DNA of 64,000 nt from Sphingorhabdus sp. EL138 (GTDB lineage: Bacteria > Pseudomonadota > Alphaproteobacteria > Sphingomonadales > Sphingomonadaceae): NCBI RefSeq assembly GCF_945862485.1, contig NZ_CAMAYF010000006.1, positions 1 through 64,000 on the forward strand. The letters are read 5' to 3'. A program made the translations under genes and the position numbers. Below the pieces are notes generated by a model, which was given only the letters and a program-made list of their open reading frames with translations, was not told the origin of the DNA and did no database searches. Below, one piece after another: positions 52,846 through 63,163 of this stretch; position 1 is the stretch's first letter; each line of letters begins with the position of its first letter.

Positions 52846-52988
52846 ATGTCCGGCGCACGCGGGGCTAAACTTCTTGCTTGCCTGCTGTGCGCTGACTAGC
52901 GTGATGCCCATGACGTCTTTCGAAAATGAGTGACCGGCGAGATAGGCAATGGCCTGCGCTGGTGCGACGAATAGGTTGGGGGGGAAAT

Positions 52989-54371
52989 ATGACGGACATT
53001 GCACATAATGTGGCAACCGAAACCAATGGCGGCGTGGAGCTGTCGCGCAGCTTGAAGTCCCGCCATGTTTCGATGATCGCCATTGGCGGCATCATTGGTG
53101 CGGGGCTGTTCGTCGGCTCCTCCACCACAATCAGCCAGGCCGGACCCGCCGCCGTCTTCTCCTTTGCCATTGCAGGATTCATCATTTTACTGGTCATGCG
53201 CATGATCTCCGAAATGGCAATAGCCGTTGACGGTGTGCAAACCTTCCCGGACTTTGCACGCGCTGGGCTGGGCCATTTGGCGGGCTTTATGTCCGGCTGG
53301 CTTTATTGGTATTTCTGGGTCGTGGTTGTCGCGATTGAGGCGATTGCTGGCGCGCAAATATTACATGGCTGGTTTCCTGCCGTGCCCGAACTTGGCATCG
53401 GCATTGCTCTGATGGCGATTTTGACCGCGGTAAACCTAATGTCGGCGCGCGCTTATGGTGAGTTTGAATTCTGGTTTTCGTCGATCAAAGTCGCCGCGAT
53501 CATTGTGTTCATTCTAATCTGCGCCGCATGGGCCTTTGGCCTAACCTCCGGTAGCGGCGCGACCTTTGGCAATTTGACGGCGCATGACGGCTTTGTTCCC
53601 AATGGCTGGGGCGTTGTGCTGGCGGCAGCCACCTCGACCATATTCAGCCTTGTTGGCGCCGAAATCGCGACCATCGCAGCTGCCGAATCCGAAGAGCCTT
53701 CCAAGGTCATCGGCCGCATGACCGTGTCGGTCACGATGCGTATCCTTATCTTCTATGTGCTGTCCATCTTCCTCATCGTATCCATAGTGCCCTGGACCGA
53801 GATCGTACCCAAGGTGTCGCCCTTTGCCACCACGCTTGCCTATATGGGCTTACCGGCGGGTCAATTGATTATGGAGGCTGTGGTTTTGGTCGCCGTGCTA
53901 TCATGTCTGAACTCCGGCCTATATGTCACCTCACGCGCTTTGTTCGGCCTCGCAAAGCATAAGGACGCGCCGCAGTGGCTGGTGCAGGTCAACAATCGCA
54001 AAGTGCCGGCGCGTGCCATCTTGATCGCCAGCCTATTTAGCTATGTCGCGCTCGCCGCCGACGCGGTATCACGCGATGTGGTGTTCAGCTTCCTGATCAA
54101 TAGCTGCGGCGTGACCATGCTTCTTCTGTATCTTATGACATCTGGCGCACAGCTGAAGCTGCGCCGTAAATATGAGGCGGAGGCCACAGAACGGCTACAA
54201 ATCAAAATGTGGTTTCACCCCTTTGGCACTTATATCGCGATGGCGGCGATGTTGGTCATCTTGGTCGCAAAGGGCCTAGATCCAGCCGCGTCGCAGGAAT
54301 TGTGGTTGAGCCTGCTCGTCGCAGGCGGCTTTGCTGCGGCCTTCTTTATTTTCAGGCGTCGGGTGGCGTAA
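52989..54371 (+). CDS. Amino acid permease (APC superfamily, AAT type)
   Basis: This 460-residue integral membrane transporter has about 12 hydrophobic segments. The family signature near the first segment is SMIAIGGIIGAGLFVGSSTTISQAGP, and FSLVGAEIATIAAAESEEPSK is the conserved loop between segments 6 and 7. GabP-, CycA- and ProY-like permeases are closest in style. It imports an amino acid, substrate unknown. The ATG at 52989 has GGGGGGGAAAT directly upstream; the longer frame above would start in a low-quality site. Confidence 0.88.
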   Translation: MTDIAHNVATETNGGVELSRSLKSRHVSMIAIGGIIGAGLFVGSSTTISQAGPAAVFSFAIAGFIILLVMRMISEMAIAVDGVQTFPDFARAGLGHLAGFMSGWLYWYFWVVVVAIEAIAGAQILHGWFPAVPELGIGIALMAILTAVNLMSARAYGEFEFWFSSIKVAAIIVFILICAAWAFGLTSGSGATFGNLTAHDGFVPNGWGVVLAAATSTIFSLVGAEIATIAAAESEEPSKVIGRMTVSVTMRILIFYVLSIFLIVSIVPWTEIVPKVSPFATTLAYMGLPAGQLIMEAVVLVAVLSCLNSGLYVTSRALFGLAKHKDAPQWLVQVNNRKVPARAILIASLFSYVALAADAVSRDVVFSFLINSCGVTMLLLYLMTSGAQLKLRRKYEAEATERLQIKMWFHPFGTYIAMAAMLVILVAKGLDPAASQELWLSLLVAGGFAAAFFIFRRRVA

Positions 54372-54455
54372 CCGCACCCGTCATCTTGAACTTGTTTTGG
54401 TAGGACGCGCCGTGAGGGTTTCCCTTTCTGGCTAGGCTCGTTATGGCACACAGCC

Positions 54456-57161
54456 ATGACTATCGATAAGACTTTCGACCCCGCCGCGATTGAGGCGAAA
54501 TGGTATGCGCATTGGGAATCCACGGGCGCATTTCGTCCTGATCGCCCCCATGCCGAGCCGTATACAATCGTCAACCCGCCGCCCAATGTGACGGGCAGCC
54601 TGCACATCGGCCATGCGCTCGACAACACCTTGCAGGATATCCTCATTCGCCACGCGCGTTTGCAGGGCAAGGATGCGTTATGGGTCGTCGGCACAGACCA
54701 TGCGGGCATTGCGACACAGATGGTCGTCGAACGTCAGCTCAATGCCCAAGGGCAAAAGCGCACCGATTTCACCCGCGACGAATTTGTCGCCAAGGTGTGG
54801 GAATGGAAGGCGGAAAGTGGCGGCGAGATTACTGGCCAGTTGCGCCGTCTTGGCTGTTCCATGGATTGGGAAAATGAACGCTTCACCATGGATGAAGGCT
54901 TTTCAAAGGCTGTCATCAAGGTGTTTGTCGATCTTTACAACCAGGGACTGCTCTACCGCGACAAGCGCCTCGTCAATTGGGACCCCGGCCTGAAAACCGC
55001 GATTTCGGATCTTGAGGTCGAAACCCGCGAGATCAATGGCAAATTTTGGCATTTCAAATATCCGTTGGAGGATGGCAGCGGCTTCATAAGCGTTGCCACC
55101 ACGCGCCCGGAAACGATGCTGGCCGATATGGCCGTCGCGGTGAACCTGTCGGATGAACGTTATGCGCATCTGGTGGGCAAAAATGTCCGCTTGCCCATCA
55201 CGGGCCGTTTGATTCCCATTGTCACGGACGAACATGCCGACCCCGAATTGGGTTCCGGCGCCGTGAAAATCACACCGGGACATGATTTCAACGACTTTGA
55301 AGTTGGCAAGCGCGCCGGTTTCAAGGCAAGCGATATGTTCAACATGCTCGACGGCGAAGGCCGCGTTGTGCAGACCGCCGATGGACGTATTCCAGCCGAA
55401 TATATCGGACAATATCGCTTTGGGATTGAAGGCGAACCAACCAACGCCCGCAAGATGGTGGTCGAGGCGATGGACGCTTTGGGGCTGCTCGAAAAGGTCG
55501 AAGACCGCGTCATCCAAACCCCCTTTGGCGACCGGTCAGGTCAAGTGATTGAGCCTTGGTTGACCGACCAATGGTATGTCGACGCCGAAACACTTGCCAA
55601 GCCAGCCATCGAAGCCGCGCGCAAAGGCAAGGCCAATGGCGGTTTCGACATCGTGCCGAAGTCTTGGGAAAAAACCTATTTCAACTGGATGGAGAATATC
55701 CAGCCATGGTGCGTCTCCCGCCAGCTGTGGTGGGGGCACCAGATACCAGCGTGGTTTGCCGCCGACGGCACATGCTATGTCGCCGAAACCGAAGAGGCCG
55801 CGCAGGCGCTTGCAGGCGCGGGCGTCGAACTGACGCGCGACCCCGACGTCCTCGACACATGGTTCTCGTCTGCGCTTTGGCCGTTTGGCACTTTGGGTTG
55901 GCCGGACGATGCGGGCGCGGATTCTCAAACCATGCTCAACCGCCATTATCCCAATGATGTGCTGATTTCAGGTTTTGACATATTGTTTTTCTGGGATGCG
56001 CGGATGGCGATGCAGGGCATTCACTTCATGAAAGAAGTGCCTTGGAAAACGCTCTATCTGCACGGCCTTGTCCGCGCGGCGGATGGCAGCAAAATGTCGA
56101 AGTCAAAGGGCAATACGGTCGACCCGTTGGGCCTGATTGACCAATATGGCGCGGATGCCCTGCGCTTCTTCATGGCGGCTATGGAAAGCCAAGGCCGCGA
56201 CATTAAAATGGATGAAAGTCGTGTCGCCGGTTACCGCAATTTCGCGACGAAGCTGTGGAACGCAGCCCGTTTTGCGCAATCCAACGGCATCGGCGGATCG
56301 CACAGCGTGCATGCGCCAAAGGCCGAATTGGCAGTCAACCGCTGGATCATTGGCGAAGTTGTCAGCACCGTCCAAAAGCTGAACAAAGCGTTTGCCGAAT
56401 TCCGTTTCGACGGCATGGCCGATGTGCTGTACCACATGGTGTTCGACCAGTTTTGTGACTGGTATCTCGAACTGATCAAGCCAGCTTTCGTAGACGGCGA
56501 AAAAGGCGAGATGGATGCGGAATCCAAAATCGTCGCTGGCTGGGCGCTCGACCAGATTTTGGTGATGCTCCACCCCTTCATGCCGTTCATTACCGAAGAA
56601 TTATGGCACGCTTTGTCCGACCCCGCGACACCGCGCGGCTATGACATCATTCACGCCCAATGGCCGGAACCAAATGCCACTGTTGATGCAGGGGCGGTTG
56701 CCGAAATCTATTGGGTCATCGACACGATCAGCAAAACCCGTTCCTTCAAGGCGGAGTTGAATATCGCGCCAGGCACACGCCTGACCGCGAATATTGCCGG
56801 CCCACAGACCGCCACGATTGCCATAATCGAGCGTCAGGGGGCAGCCTTGTCACGGCTCGGTCGCATCGACGATTTTGTCTTTGCGCCCGTTGCAACAAAC
56901 AATGTCGCACAAATCATTGTGGGCGACGACACCATCGTTTTCGCGCTTGATGGTATCATCGACCTCGACGCCGAGCGCAGCCGGATCAGCAAAGCCATTG
57001 AGGCAGCCACCAAAGAGCGTGATGCGCTAGCGGGGCGTTTGGCCAATGCGGCGTTTGTGGAAAAGGCCAAGCCCGAAGCCGTGGAAAAGGCGCGTGCGGA
57101 CCATGCCGAGAAAGCTGCCGAGGCCGAGCGGCTGACTGCGGCGTTAAAGCGGTTGGGATGA
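54456..57161 (+). CDS. valS: Valine-tRNA ligase
   Basis: This class I aminoacyl-tRNA synthetase has 901 residues. The ATP-binding motif HIGHALDN is at about 50-57 and SKMSKSKGN is near 545-553. The editing domain follows [13 protein letters not shown] and [19 protein letters not shown]. The C-terminal coiled coil is rich in Glu and Ala (about 830-900). An essential gene and a reliable core-genome marker. It is followed closely by the MATE gene, with only 80 bases between their apparent starts and stops. Confidence 0.97.
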   Translation: MTIDKTFDPAAIEAKWYAHWESTGAFRPDRPHAEPYTIVNPPPNVTGSLHIGHALDNTLQDILIRHARLQGKDALWVVGTDHAGIATQMVVERQLNAQGQKRTDFTRDEFVAKVWEWKAESGGEITGQLRRLGCSMDWENERFTMDEGFSKAVIKVFVDLYNQGLLYRDKRLVNWDPGLKTAISDLEVETREINGKFWHFKYPLEDGSGFISVATTRPETMLADMAVAVNLSDERYAHLVGKNVRLPITGRLIPIVTDEHADPELGSGAVKITPGHDFNDFEVGKRAGFKASDMFNMLDGEGRVVQTADGRIPAEYIGQYRFGIEGEPTNARKMVVEAMDALGLLEKVEDRVIQTPFGDRSGQVIEPWLTDQWYVDAETLAKPAIEAARKGKANGGFDIVPKSWEKTYFNWMENIQPWCVSRQLWWGHQIPAWFAADGTCYVAETEEAAQALAGAGVELTRDPDVLDTWFSSALWPFGTLGWPDDAGADSQTMLNRHYPNDVLISGFDILFFWDARMAMQGIHFMKEVPWKTLYLHGLVRAADGSKMSKSKGNTVDPLGLIDQYGADALRFFMAAMESQGRDIKMDESRVAGYRNFATKLWNAARFAQSNGIGGSHSVHAPKAELAVNRWIIGEVVSTVQKLNKAFAEFRFDGMADVLYHMVFDQFCDWYLELIKPAFVDGEKGEMDAESKIVAGWALDQILVMLHPFMPFITEELWHALSDPATPRGYDIIHAQWPEPNATVDAGAVAEIYWVIDTISKTRSFKAELNIAPGTRLTANIAGPQTATIAIIERQGAALSRLGRIDDFVFAPVATNNVAQIIVGDDTIVFALDGIIDLDAERSRISKAIEAATKERDALAGRLANAAFVEKAKPEAVEKARADHAEKAAEAERLTAALKRLG

Positions 57162-57240
57162 CTGCCATCCAAACCACTAACCAAAAAGGTATTTCAGCAT
57201 AGCTACGCCCGCCCATCAACGCGACCTGACCATTGGTCCA

Positions 57241-58608
57241 GTGGCCAAGACCTTGTTCCTGTTCGCGCTGCCGTCGCTTGGCGTGAACATTCTCCAGTCG
57301 CTGAACCATTCGGTTAATTCGGTGTGGATCGGTCAATTTTTGGGTGAGGAGGCGCTGGCTGCGTCGGCCAATGCAGGGCTCATCATGTTTTTGATGTTAT
57401 CCACTTTGTTCGGCTTCACCATGGCGACGACCATTTTGATTGGCCAGAATATGGGCCGCCGCGACGTCGAATCTGTCCGCCGTATCATGGGTACCGCATT
57501 CGGCATTTTCCTTGCAGCTGGCCTTGTCACTGCGGCGGCTGGCTGGATCTTTGCGCCCCACATGCTGCGCCTGATGGCAACACCGGAAACAGTCTATCCG
57601 CTCGCACTTGCATATTTACGCGTCATCTTTCTGTCGATGCCAGCCTCATTCGTCATGGTGCTTGTTGCGTCATCCCTGCGCGGTGTGGGGGATTCGGTGA
57701 CGCCATTTTGGAACACGGTGCTGAACGTGGTGCTCGACATCATCTTAAACCCGATTTTCATCTTGGGCTTTGGCCCCATACCCGCAATGGGTATCGCTGG
57801 ATCGGCACTGGCGACCATCCTTGCCGGCCTGATTAGCTTGGGCCTGCTGCTGCGCAAGGTCTATGCGCTTGACCTGACCATCCGCCTGCGCGGGCATGAG
57901 TTGAAATGGCTTCAGCCAGATGCGCGGTTCTTGAAACCGATTGCGCGCATGGGCCTGCCGATGGGCCTGTCGATGATCATCATGTCGGGCTCTGCTGTGG
58001 TGATGATTGGCCTCGTCAATCGGGAGGGCGTAAATACAACTGCGGCATTTGGCGTGATGAACCAGCTTTGGAGCTATGTGCAGATGCCAGCGGTCGCCGT
58101 GGGCAGCGCCGTCAGCGCGATGGTCGCGCAGAATATCGGCGCCAATAAATGGGACCGCGTTGGCCGCGTCGTGTGGTCGGGGATTGGGATTAACCTGCTA
58201 TTGGCAGGGGTGTTGATCTTACTCATGACCTTGTTTGCTACGCCATTGCTTGGCCTGTTCCTGCCAAGCGGCAGCCCCGCCATCGATATCGCTATTCACA
58301 TCAACCATATCATTGGGTGGACCTTCGTCCTGATGGGCGTGTCGGTTGTTGTGACCTTTGCCGTGCGTGCAAATGGCGCCGTGCTTGCGCCGCTCCTTAT
58401 TCTGATATTCAGCGCCGTTTTGGTGCGTTTCAGCTTCGGCTTCGGCCTATACGACCGTTTTGGCGCGGATGCCATTTGGGGGTCATTTGTCGCGACCGCG
58501 ATTGCATCCTGCATCCTGTCGATTGCCTATTATCTGCATGGCGGCTGGAAAAAGGCCAAGGCGATGCCATCTATGGGGGCGGGCCCCATGCAACTGGGGT
58601 CTGAATAA
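57241..58608 (+). CDS. MATE-family efflux transporter (NorM-like)
   Basis: This inner membrane multidrug/toxin antiporter has about 455 residues in 12 hydrophobic segments. SLNHSVNSVWIGQFLGEEALAASANAG and TILIGQNMGRRD are MATE signatures. The GTG at 57241 is the first conventional start, but the 14 codons before it (TPAHQRDLTIGP, in frame) look like the normal MATE N terminus, and AAAAGG lies 9 bases before an in-frame ATA at 57199. So either translation begins at ATA or an ATG has been lost. The substrate is unknown. Confidence 0.85.
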   Translation: MAKTLFLFALPSLGVNILQSLNHSVNSVWIGQFLGEEALAASANAGLIMFLMLSTLFGFTMATTILIGQNMGRRDVESVRRIMGTAFGIFLAAGLVTAAAGWIFAPHMLRLMATPETVYPLALAYLRVIFLSMPASFVMVLVASSLRGVGDSVTPFWNTVLNVVLDIILNPIFILGFGPIPAMGIAGSALATILAGLISLGLLLRKVYALDLTIRLRGHELKWLQPDARFLKPIARMGLPMGLSMIIMSGSAVVMIGLVNREGVNTTAAFGVMNQLWSYVQMPAVAVGSAVSAMVAQNIGANKWDRVGRVVWSGIGINLLLAGVLILLMTLFATPLLGLFLPSGSPAIDIAIHINHIIGWTFVLMGVSVVVTFAVRANGAVLAPLLILIFSAVLVRFSFGFGLYDRFGADAIWGSFVATAIASCILSIAYYLHGGWKKAKAMPSMGAGPMQLGSE

Positions 58609-58692
58609 TCCGCTGTCCTATATAGAGTGCATTGTGCCATTAAGCTTTACATGAAACGCAACGCCACCCTGTCGCCAGAATTTACGAGGCCT

Positions 58693-60753
58693 ATGCATAT
58701 CGCGTTGCGTCTGTGCCTGTTCCTGCTGGCGCTGTTTGTCGCGGCGGGCATGGCGCATGCGCAAGTGCCACCCCAATATGTGCGTGCGTCGATGGAAACC
58801 GAGACACAAAGCCCCGCGCCCGGGGATATTGTGACCGTCGCGATTGTCATGGACCCGAAACCCGGTTGGCATGATTATTGGGTGAACCCGGGTGATGCCG
58901 GAACCCCGCTTAAGTTGTCATGGATATTGCCCGCGGGTGTCAGCGCTGGGCCCATCCGTGCGCCCGTGCCCGAAACCCTTATCGTCAGCGGTTTCATGAA
59001 CCATATTTACAAGGCAAAGCATGCCTTTCTGGTGGATCTTAAAATTCCGCAAAGCGCCATTGTTGGGCAAAATTTGGACATCAAGGTCAACGCGCGCTGG
59101 TCGGCCTGCTCCGATCTGGTCTGCGTGCCCGAAAGCGCAACATTGTCAGCACCCATGACCATTGGTTCCGGAACCATGGCCAAGCCCGACCGCGCGCGTT
59201 TTGATGTGTGGCGCAGCGCATTGCCCGTGCCGCTGGACCGCAAGGCGCTCTACGCCATTGAAGGCAACCGCATTGATATCGCTATCCCCTATCCACGCAG
59301 CGCCGACGCAAGTCGCGTTTGGTTTTTTGCGCAGAGCGAAAATCTGTTCCGCTACGCCGCCCCGCAAACGGCGCGACGAAGCGGCGATTGGTTGATCGTC
59401 AGTGGCGAAGTGAAAGAGCCCTTTGCTGGCGAGATTGAGGGCCTATTGCGTTTCAACGATGCGCAGGGGCTTGAGGTGCGCGCTACGCCCGGTACTATCC
59501 CAACAGGCGGGGCAGCCATATCCATTCTGGATAAAGGTGCAGCAGCTGAGGGGCAAGAACCCGCACTTGGCTTTGGCTGGGTACTCGCTTTCTCGGTGCT
59601 TGGCGGCTTGCTCCTGAACCTGATGCCTTGCGTATTCCCGATATTGGGATTGAAAGCGTTGAGCCTTGCCAAAATGGGCGGTGATGAAGGCGAAGCGCGG
59701 CGTGATGCCGTTGCCTACACCGTCGGCATCATCCTGAGCTGCCTTGTGCTGGGTGGTATCATGCTGGCCTTGCGCGCCGCGGGCGAAGAGGTGGGCTGGG
59801 CCTTCCAGTTACAAGATCCCGCAATTGTGTTGCTGCTGTTGTTGCTCATGGTTGCGGTTACGGCCAATCTGGCTGGCGTGTTTGACGTCGGCGGTATCGG
59901 TGCAGGCGAAAAACTGACGCGCCAGGGCGGCATGTCCGGGTCATTTTGGACAGGCGTGCTGGCGGCGGTGGTCGCAACACCCTGTACAGGGCCATTCATG
60001 GCGGCCGCCATGGGCGCGGCTTTGTTGTTGCCCGCAAGCCTGGCACTGCTGATTTTTGCAGGCCTTGGCCTTGGCCTTGCTCTACCCTTTCTTGCCATTG
60101 CGTTCATCCCACTTTTGCGCAAACGCATGCCCCGCCCCGGTCCATGGATGGTCCGCTTCCGTCAGTGGATGGCGGTCCCCATGGCGCTCACATCCTTAGC
60201 GTTGTTGTGGCTGCTATATCAGCTGGCGGGTTTTAGCGGCGTGCTCATTGGTGGTACGGCGGCGTTAATCATATTGTCGCGGCTGTTTGAGCTTGGCCGG
60301 AAACAGAAAAGCGGCGCGCCGCGCAAGATTGTGGTTGGGGCCATATTGGGTATCACCGTCGCTGCTTTACTCATCATGGACAGTGCCGCCATGGAGGCGC
60401 CCGCGCCGCAGCCGATGAAAGAAGGTAGCGTAGCGTTTGATGAAGAGCGTTTGGCCAGTTTGCGCGCGGAGGGTAAGCCCGTATTTCTCTACTTCACCGC
60501 CGACTGGTGTGTGACGTGCAAAGTGAATGAGAAGGCTGCGATCGACCGCACGGAAACCAGCACAGCCTTTGCCAAAGCAGGTATACGGACGATGGTGGGC
60601 GATTACACGCGCAGAGACCCCGATATCACGCGCTTTTTGGCCAAGCATGGCCGTTCAGGCGTGCCCTTATATCTCTATTATCCGCCCAATGCCGATGCGC
60701 GGGTGTTGCCGCAAATCTTGACTGTGGCCGACCTGACAGCGTTGTCGGAATAA
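58693..60753 (+). CDS. Thiol:disulfide interchange protein DsbD (ScsB-like)
   Basis: The protein has about 686 residues. A signal peptide (MHIALRLCLFLLALFVAAGMAHA) leads an N-terminal periplasmic domain with the cysteine pair in WSACSDLVCVPE (near 137-142). A membrane core follows with LMPCVFPILGLKAL and VVATPCTGPFMAAAMG. The C-terminal thioredoxin-like domain carries WCVTCK near residue 605. It moves reducing electrons from cytoplasmic thioredoxin to the periplasm. The ATG at 58693 is used because the signal peptide begins there; 58651 is the alternative. Confidence 0.88.
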   Translation: MHIALRLCLFLLALFVAAGMAHAQVPPQYVRASMETETQSPAPGDIVTVAIVMDPKPGWHDYWVNPGDAGTPLKLSWILPAGVSAGPIRAPVPETLIVSGFMNHIYKAKHAFLVDLKIPQSAIVGQNLDIKVNARWSACSDLVCVPESATLSAPMTIGSGTMAKPDRARFDVWRSALPVPLDRKALYAIEGNRIDIAIPYPRSADASRVWFFAQSENLFRYAAPQTARRSGDWLIVSGEVKEPFAGEIEGLLRFNDAQGLEVRATPGTIPTGGAAISILDKGAAAEGQEPALGFGWVLAFSVLGGLLLNLMPCVFPILGLKALSLAKMGGDEGEARRDAVAYTVGIILSCLVLGGIMLALRAAGEEVGWAFQLQDPAIVLLLLLLMVAVTANLAGVFDVGGIGAGEKLTRQGGMSGSFWTGVLAAVVATPCTGPFMAAAMGAALLLPASLALLIFAGLGLGLALPFLAIAFIPLLRKRMPRPGPWMVRFRQWMAVPMALTSLALLWLLYQLAGFSGVLIGGTAALIILSRLFELGRKQKSGAPRKIVVGAILGITVAALLIMDSAAMEAPAPQPMKEGSVAFDEERLASLRAEGKPVFLYFTADWCVTCKVNEKAAIDRTETSTAFAKAGIRTMVGDYTRRDPDITRFLAKHGRSGVPLYLYYPPNADARVLPQILTVADLTALSE

Positions 60754-60893
60754 AAACCCGGCCAAATTTGCCCCGCGCCGATGGGCTTTCGCGTCACACA
60801 GTGCAACAAAAGCAGGGGTTGTGCTGCTAAAGCCTTTATCTGCCGACAAATTGTCTGTATTGGCGTTGCCGAACATCACAAGGAGTATCGACT

Positions 60894-61439
60894 ATCGCCA
60901 CCCCGCCTACCCGGCGCGCTATGACCCCACCTGTAAAAAGTGGACCGCGCTACAATAATCTAATAACCGTTGAAAAAGTGCGGGTCATTGATGATGACGG
61001 CGAGAATCTGGGTGTCATGTACACCCGCGAGGCGATAGCACAGGCTGCGGAAGTTGGGCTCGATCTGGTGGAAGTTTCCCCGAACGCTGATCCCCCCGTG
61101 TGCAAATTTCTGGATATCGGCAAGTTCAAATATGAGGCCCAGAAAAAGGCCAATTTAGCACGCAAGAGCCAGAAAACCCAGGAAATCAAAGAAATCAAGA
61201 TGCGTCCGAACATCGATGACCATGACTATATGGTCAAGATGAAGAAGGTAGCCGAATTCATCGAAGAAGGTGACAAGGTCAAGATCACACTGCGTTTCCG
61301 TGGCCGCGAATTGGCGCACCAACAATTAGGTATGATACTGCTTCAACGTGTTCAGGCGGATACGACCGAGACCGCAAAAATCGAAGCGCATCCCCGCATG
61401 GAAGGTCGCCAGATGCTGATGGTGCTGTCGCCCAAATAA
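60894..61439 (+). CDS. infC: Translation initiation factor IF-3, probable ATC start
   Basis: IF-3 prevents early joining of ribosomal subunits and checks the start codon. From the ATC at 60894 the protein is 181 residues, beginning [21 protein letters not shown]. The N-domain has [19 protein letters not shown] and the C-domain [27 protein letters not shown] at 60880-60885 lies 8 bases before the ATC, whereas the first ATG (60921) has no ribosome site nearby. In E. coli, infC uses AUU and is autoregulated by IF-3's discrimination against such codons, so a similar control is likely here. Confidence 0.85.
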   Translation: MATPPTRRAMTPPVKSGPRYNNLITVEKVRVIDDDGENLGVMYTREAIAQAAEVGLDLVEVSPNADPPVCKFLDIGKFKYEAQKKANLARKSQKTQEIKEIKMRPNIDDHDYMVKMKKVAEFIEEGDKVKITLRFRGRELAHQQLGMILLQRVQADTTETAKIEAHPRMEGRQMLMVLSPK

Positions 61440-61446
61440 GGCGCAG

Positions 61447-62202
61447 TCACCAGATGGCTTGCCGAATCAGTTCGGCACCGATGATGACCATCAAGAGATT
61501 GATAATGACGTTGAATCGCGCGGGCGAAACGCGTTTGACCAGTCGCACGCCCGCTAATGTGCTCAATATAGCAAGCGGTAGGAATATCGCCGTCAACGTC
61601 ATATTCTGCACGTTGAACTGCCCCAAAGCGGCATAAGCGGGCACTTTGAGCCAATTGATGATGGCAAAGAATATCGACGATGTGCCGATGAACACCAGAT
61701 GCGGGAAATTGCGCGACAGGGCCCAAATCTGAAAGGGTGGCCCGCCGGCATGGGCAATCTGGCTCGTGAAACCAGCCACGCCCCCCATGATGGTGCCTAT
61801 CCATTCAGGCGCAGGGCCTGCCAGCTTCACTGGTCGGCCTAATAGAGGCAGAAGGCGGTAGGTACCGAAAGCCAGCGCAATGACGCCTACAAACCCGCGC
61901 ACGGCGTCTGCAGGAATGACCGAGGCCAGATACCAGCCCATGAAAATGCCGACCACTGCGCCGGGTAAGGTGAGCAGCAAGGTGCGCGCGTCATAACTGT
62001 CCCGGAATGCCCAGACACTGACGGCATCTTGAACCATCAGGATCGGCAACAACATCCCCGCAGCGGCCACGGGATCCATAACCAACGCCAGCAAAGGGAT
62101 GGCGGCCGCCCCCAGCCCTGCAAAGCCGCCCTTGGCAAGACCCACCAGGATGACGGCAGCGCCAGCGACAATGTAAAACAGGAGATCCGTCGGCAGGTTC
62201 AA
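61447..62202 (-). CDS. TauE/SafE-family sulfite exporter-like protein
   Basis: This integral membrane protein has 251 residues with about eight hydrophobic segments. AGAAVILVGLAKGGFAGLGAAAIPLLALVMDP is the TauE/SafE signature region, and AGFTSQIAHAGGPPFQIWAL is the second conserved motif. Members export sulfite, sulfoacetate or organic anions; the substrate here is unknown. It starts with TTG at 62202, overlapping the SURF1 stop by 4 bases (TTGA). The frame is open further upstream, but that part reads against the SURF1 gene. Confidence 0.85.
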   Translation of the reverse strand: MNLPTDLLFYIVAGAAVILVGLAKGGFAGLGAAAIPLLALVMDPVAAAGMLLPILMVQDAVSVWAFRDSYDARTLLLTLPGAVVGIFMGWYLASVIPADAVRGFVGVIALAFGTYRLLPLLGRPVKLAGPAPEWIGTIMGGVAGFTSQIAHAGGPPFQIWALSRNFPHLVFIGTSSIFFAIINWLKVPAYAALGQFNVQNMTLTAIFLPLAILSTLAGVRLVKRVSPARFNVIINLLMVIIGAELIRQAIW

Positions 62203-62780
62203 GACGCTTTGGTGCGCTTTCGAAGCGCGAGAATGTAGATGATGGTCGCAGCGGCGGCAAAAATGAACCACTGGATGGCGTAAAGCAGATGGTTGTTGGG
62301 GATCTGACTTGGCGACGGCTCCGCCAATATCTCCACGCCGTCGGCCGCATCTGTTGAAACAAGCTTTATGAGCTGCGCGCTGTCTGGTGCGATGATACCC
62401 TGAACTGCACCACCGCCCCATTTTGGTGATTGTGGCCGTTCGGACCAGCCAAAAGCCACTTTGGCATCGGGGCCATCGGCTTCGCCGATCTGGCAAAACG
62501 CAACATGGGCAAAGCCTGCTTTGCCGGCAGCATTGGAACCCGAGACTGTTTCAATCTTCACCACGCGCCCGCATAACAGGCTAGAACGGCGAAACAGCGG
62601 CAGTGCCGCAGGATCGGGAACTTTTGGCCAAACCACGGCTGGCAAGCCCACCGCCGATTCATAACGCGACAGCAAGGCGTCTTTCTGTTCCTTGCGTTGT
62701 AACTGCCAGATACCAAGGCCGATCATCGTGGCCACGGCAAGGGCAACCAATAAGGTCGGAATAACGGGAAGGCGGTTCAT
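62199..62780 (-). CDS. SURF1-family cytochrome oxidase assembly protein
   Basis: SURF1 helps insert heme a into cytochrome oxidase subunit I. The protein has 193 residues, somewhat shorter than the usual 230-250. It has one membrane segment at each end (about 8-26 and 165-185), with GIWQLQRKEQKDAL after the first and PNNHLLYAIQWFIFA before the second, which are the family marks. The middle region is shortened. It lies in the order cox3, DUF983, SURF1, and its start overlaps the DUF983 stop by 4 bases. Confidence 0.88.
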   Translation of the reverse strand: MNRLPVIPTLLVALAVATMIGLGIWQLQRKEQKDALLSRYESAVGLPAVVWPKVPDPAALPLFRRSSLLCGRVVKIETVSGSNAAGKAGFAHVAFCQIGEADGPDAKVAFGWSERPQSPKWGGGAVQGIIAPDSAQLIKLVSTDAADGVEILAEPSPSQIPNNHLLYAIQWFIFAAAATIIYILALRKRTKAS

Positions 62781-63163
62781 AGAAGATCACTCTTTCCAGC
62801 TTCTCGCGCGCGGTTGTGATGCTCCGCAGCCAAAAGCGCGGCTTTTGCCATACGCAAGGTTATAATGGTAAGCGCCGCGGTAAACGGCACCCAAATGATG
62901 ACATGCACCCAAAAGGGCGGTCGAAAGGCGGAATCGACGAACAACGCGAGTATGATTATCAGTGCGCCAATGACTAAGGTGAGCAAAGCAGCCGGACCAT
63001 CGCCGACATTATAGCTGCTGAAATCAAGGTCGCAGTTCGCGCATGTGTCGGCAAATTGACCAAGCCCGGCAAACAGCGTTTTATGCCCACATTGGGGGCA
63101 GAGACCAAAAAGGGCAGCCTTAGCAATGCTGGGCTGCCCTTCTATGGATTGTGCTGGTTTCAT
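62777..63163 (-). CDS. DUF983 membrane protein
   Basis: The protein has 128 residues. The N-terminal zinc-ribbon-like part CPQCGHKTLF...CANCDLDF (two Cys-x-x-Cys pairs) precedes two membrane segments at about 58-75 and 80-105. DUF983 proteins often lie between cox3 and surf1 in Alphaproteobacteria and are presumed to help oxidase assembly. Metal binding by the four Cys is likely. It starts directly after the cox3 stop and overlaps SURF1 by 4 bases. Confidence 0.88.
   Translation of the reverse strand: MKPAQSIEGQPSIAKAALFGLCPQCGHKTLFAGLGQFADTCANCDLDFSSYNVGDGPAALLTLVIGALIIILALFVDSAFRPPFWVHVIIWVPFTAALTIITLRMAKAALLAAEHHNRAREAGKSDLL

Noticed and set aside
62203-62496. Longer N terminus for the TauE-like protein
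   Set aside because: The upstream residues are an out-of-frame reading of SURF1; the TTG overlapping the SURF1 stop gives the usual family start.
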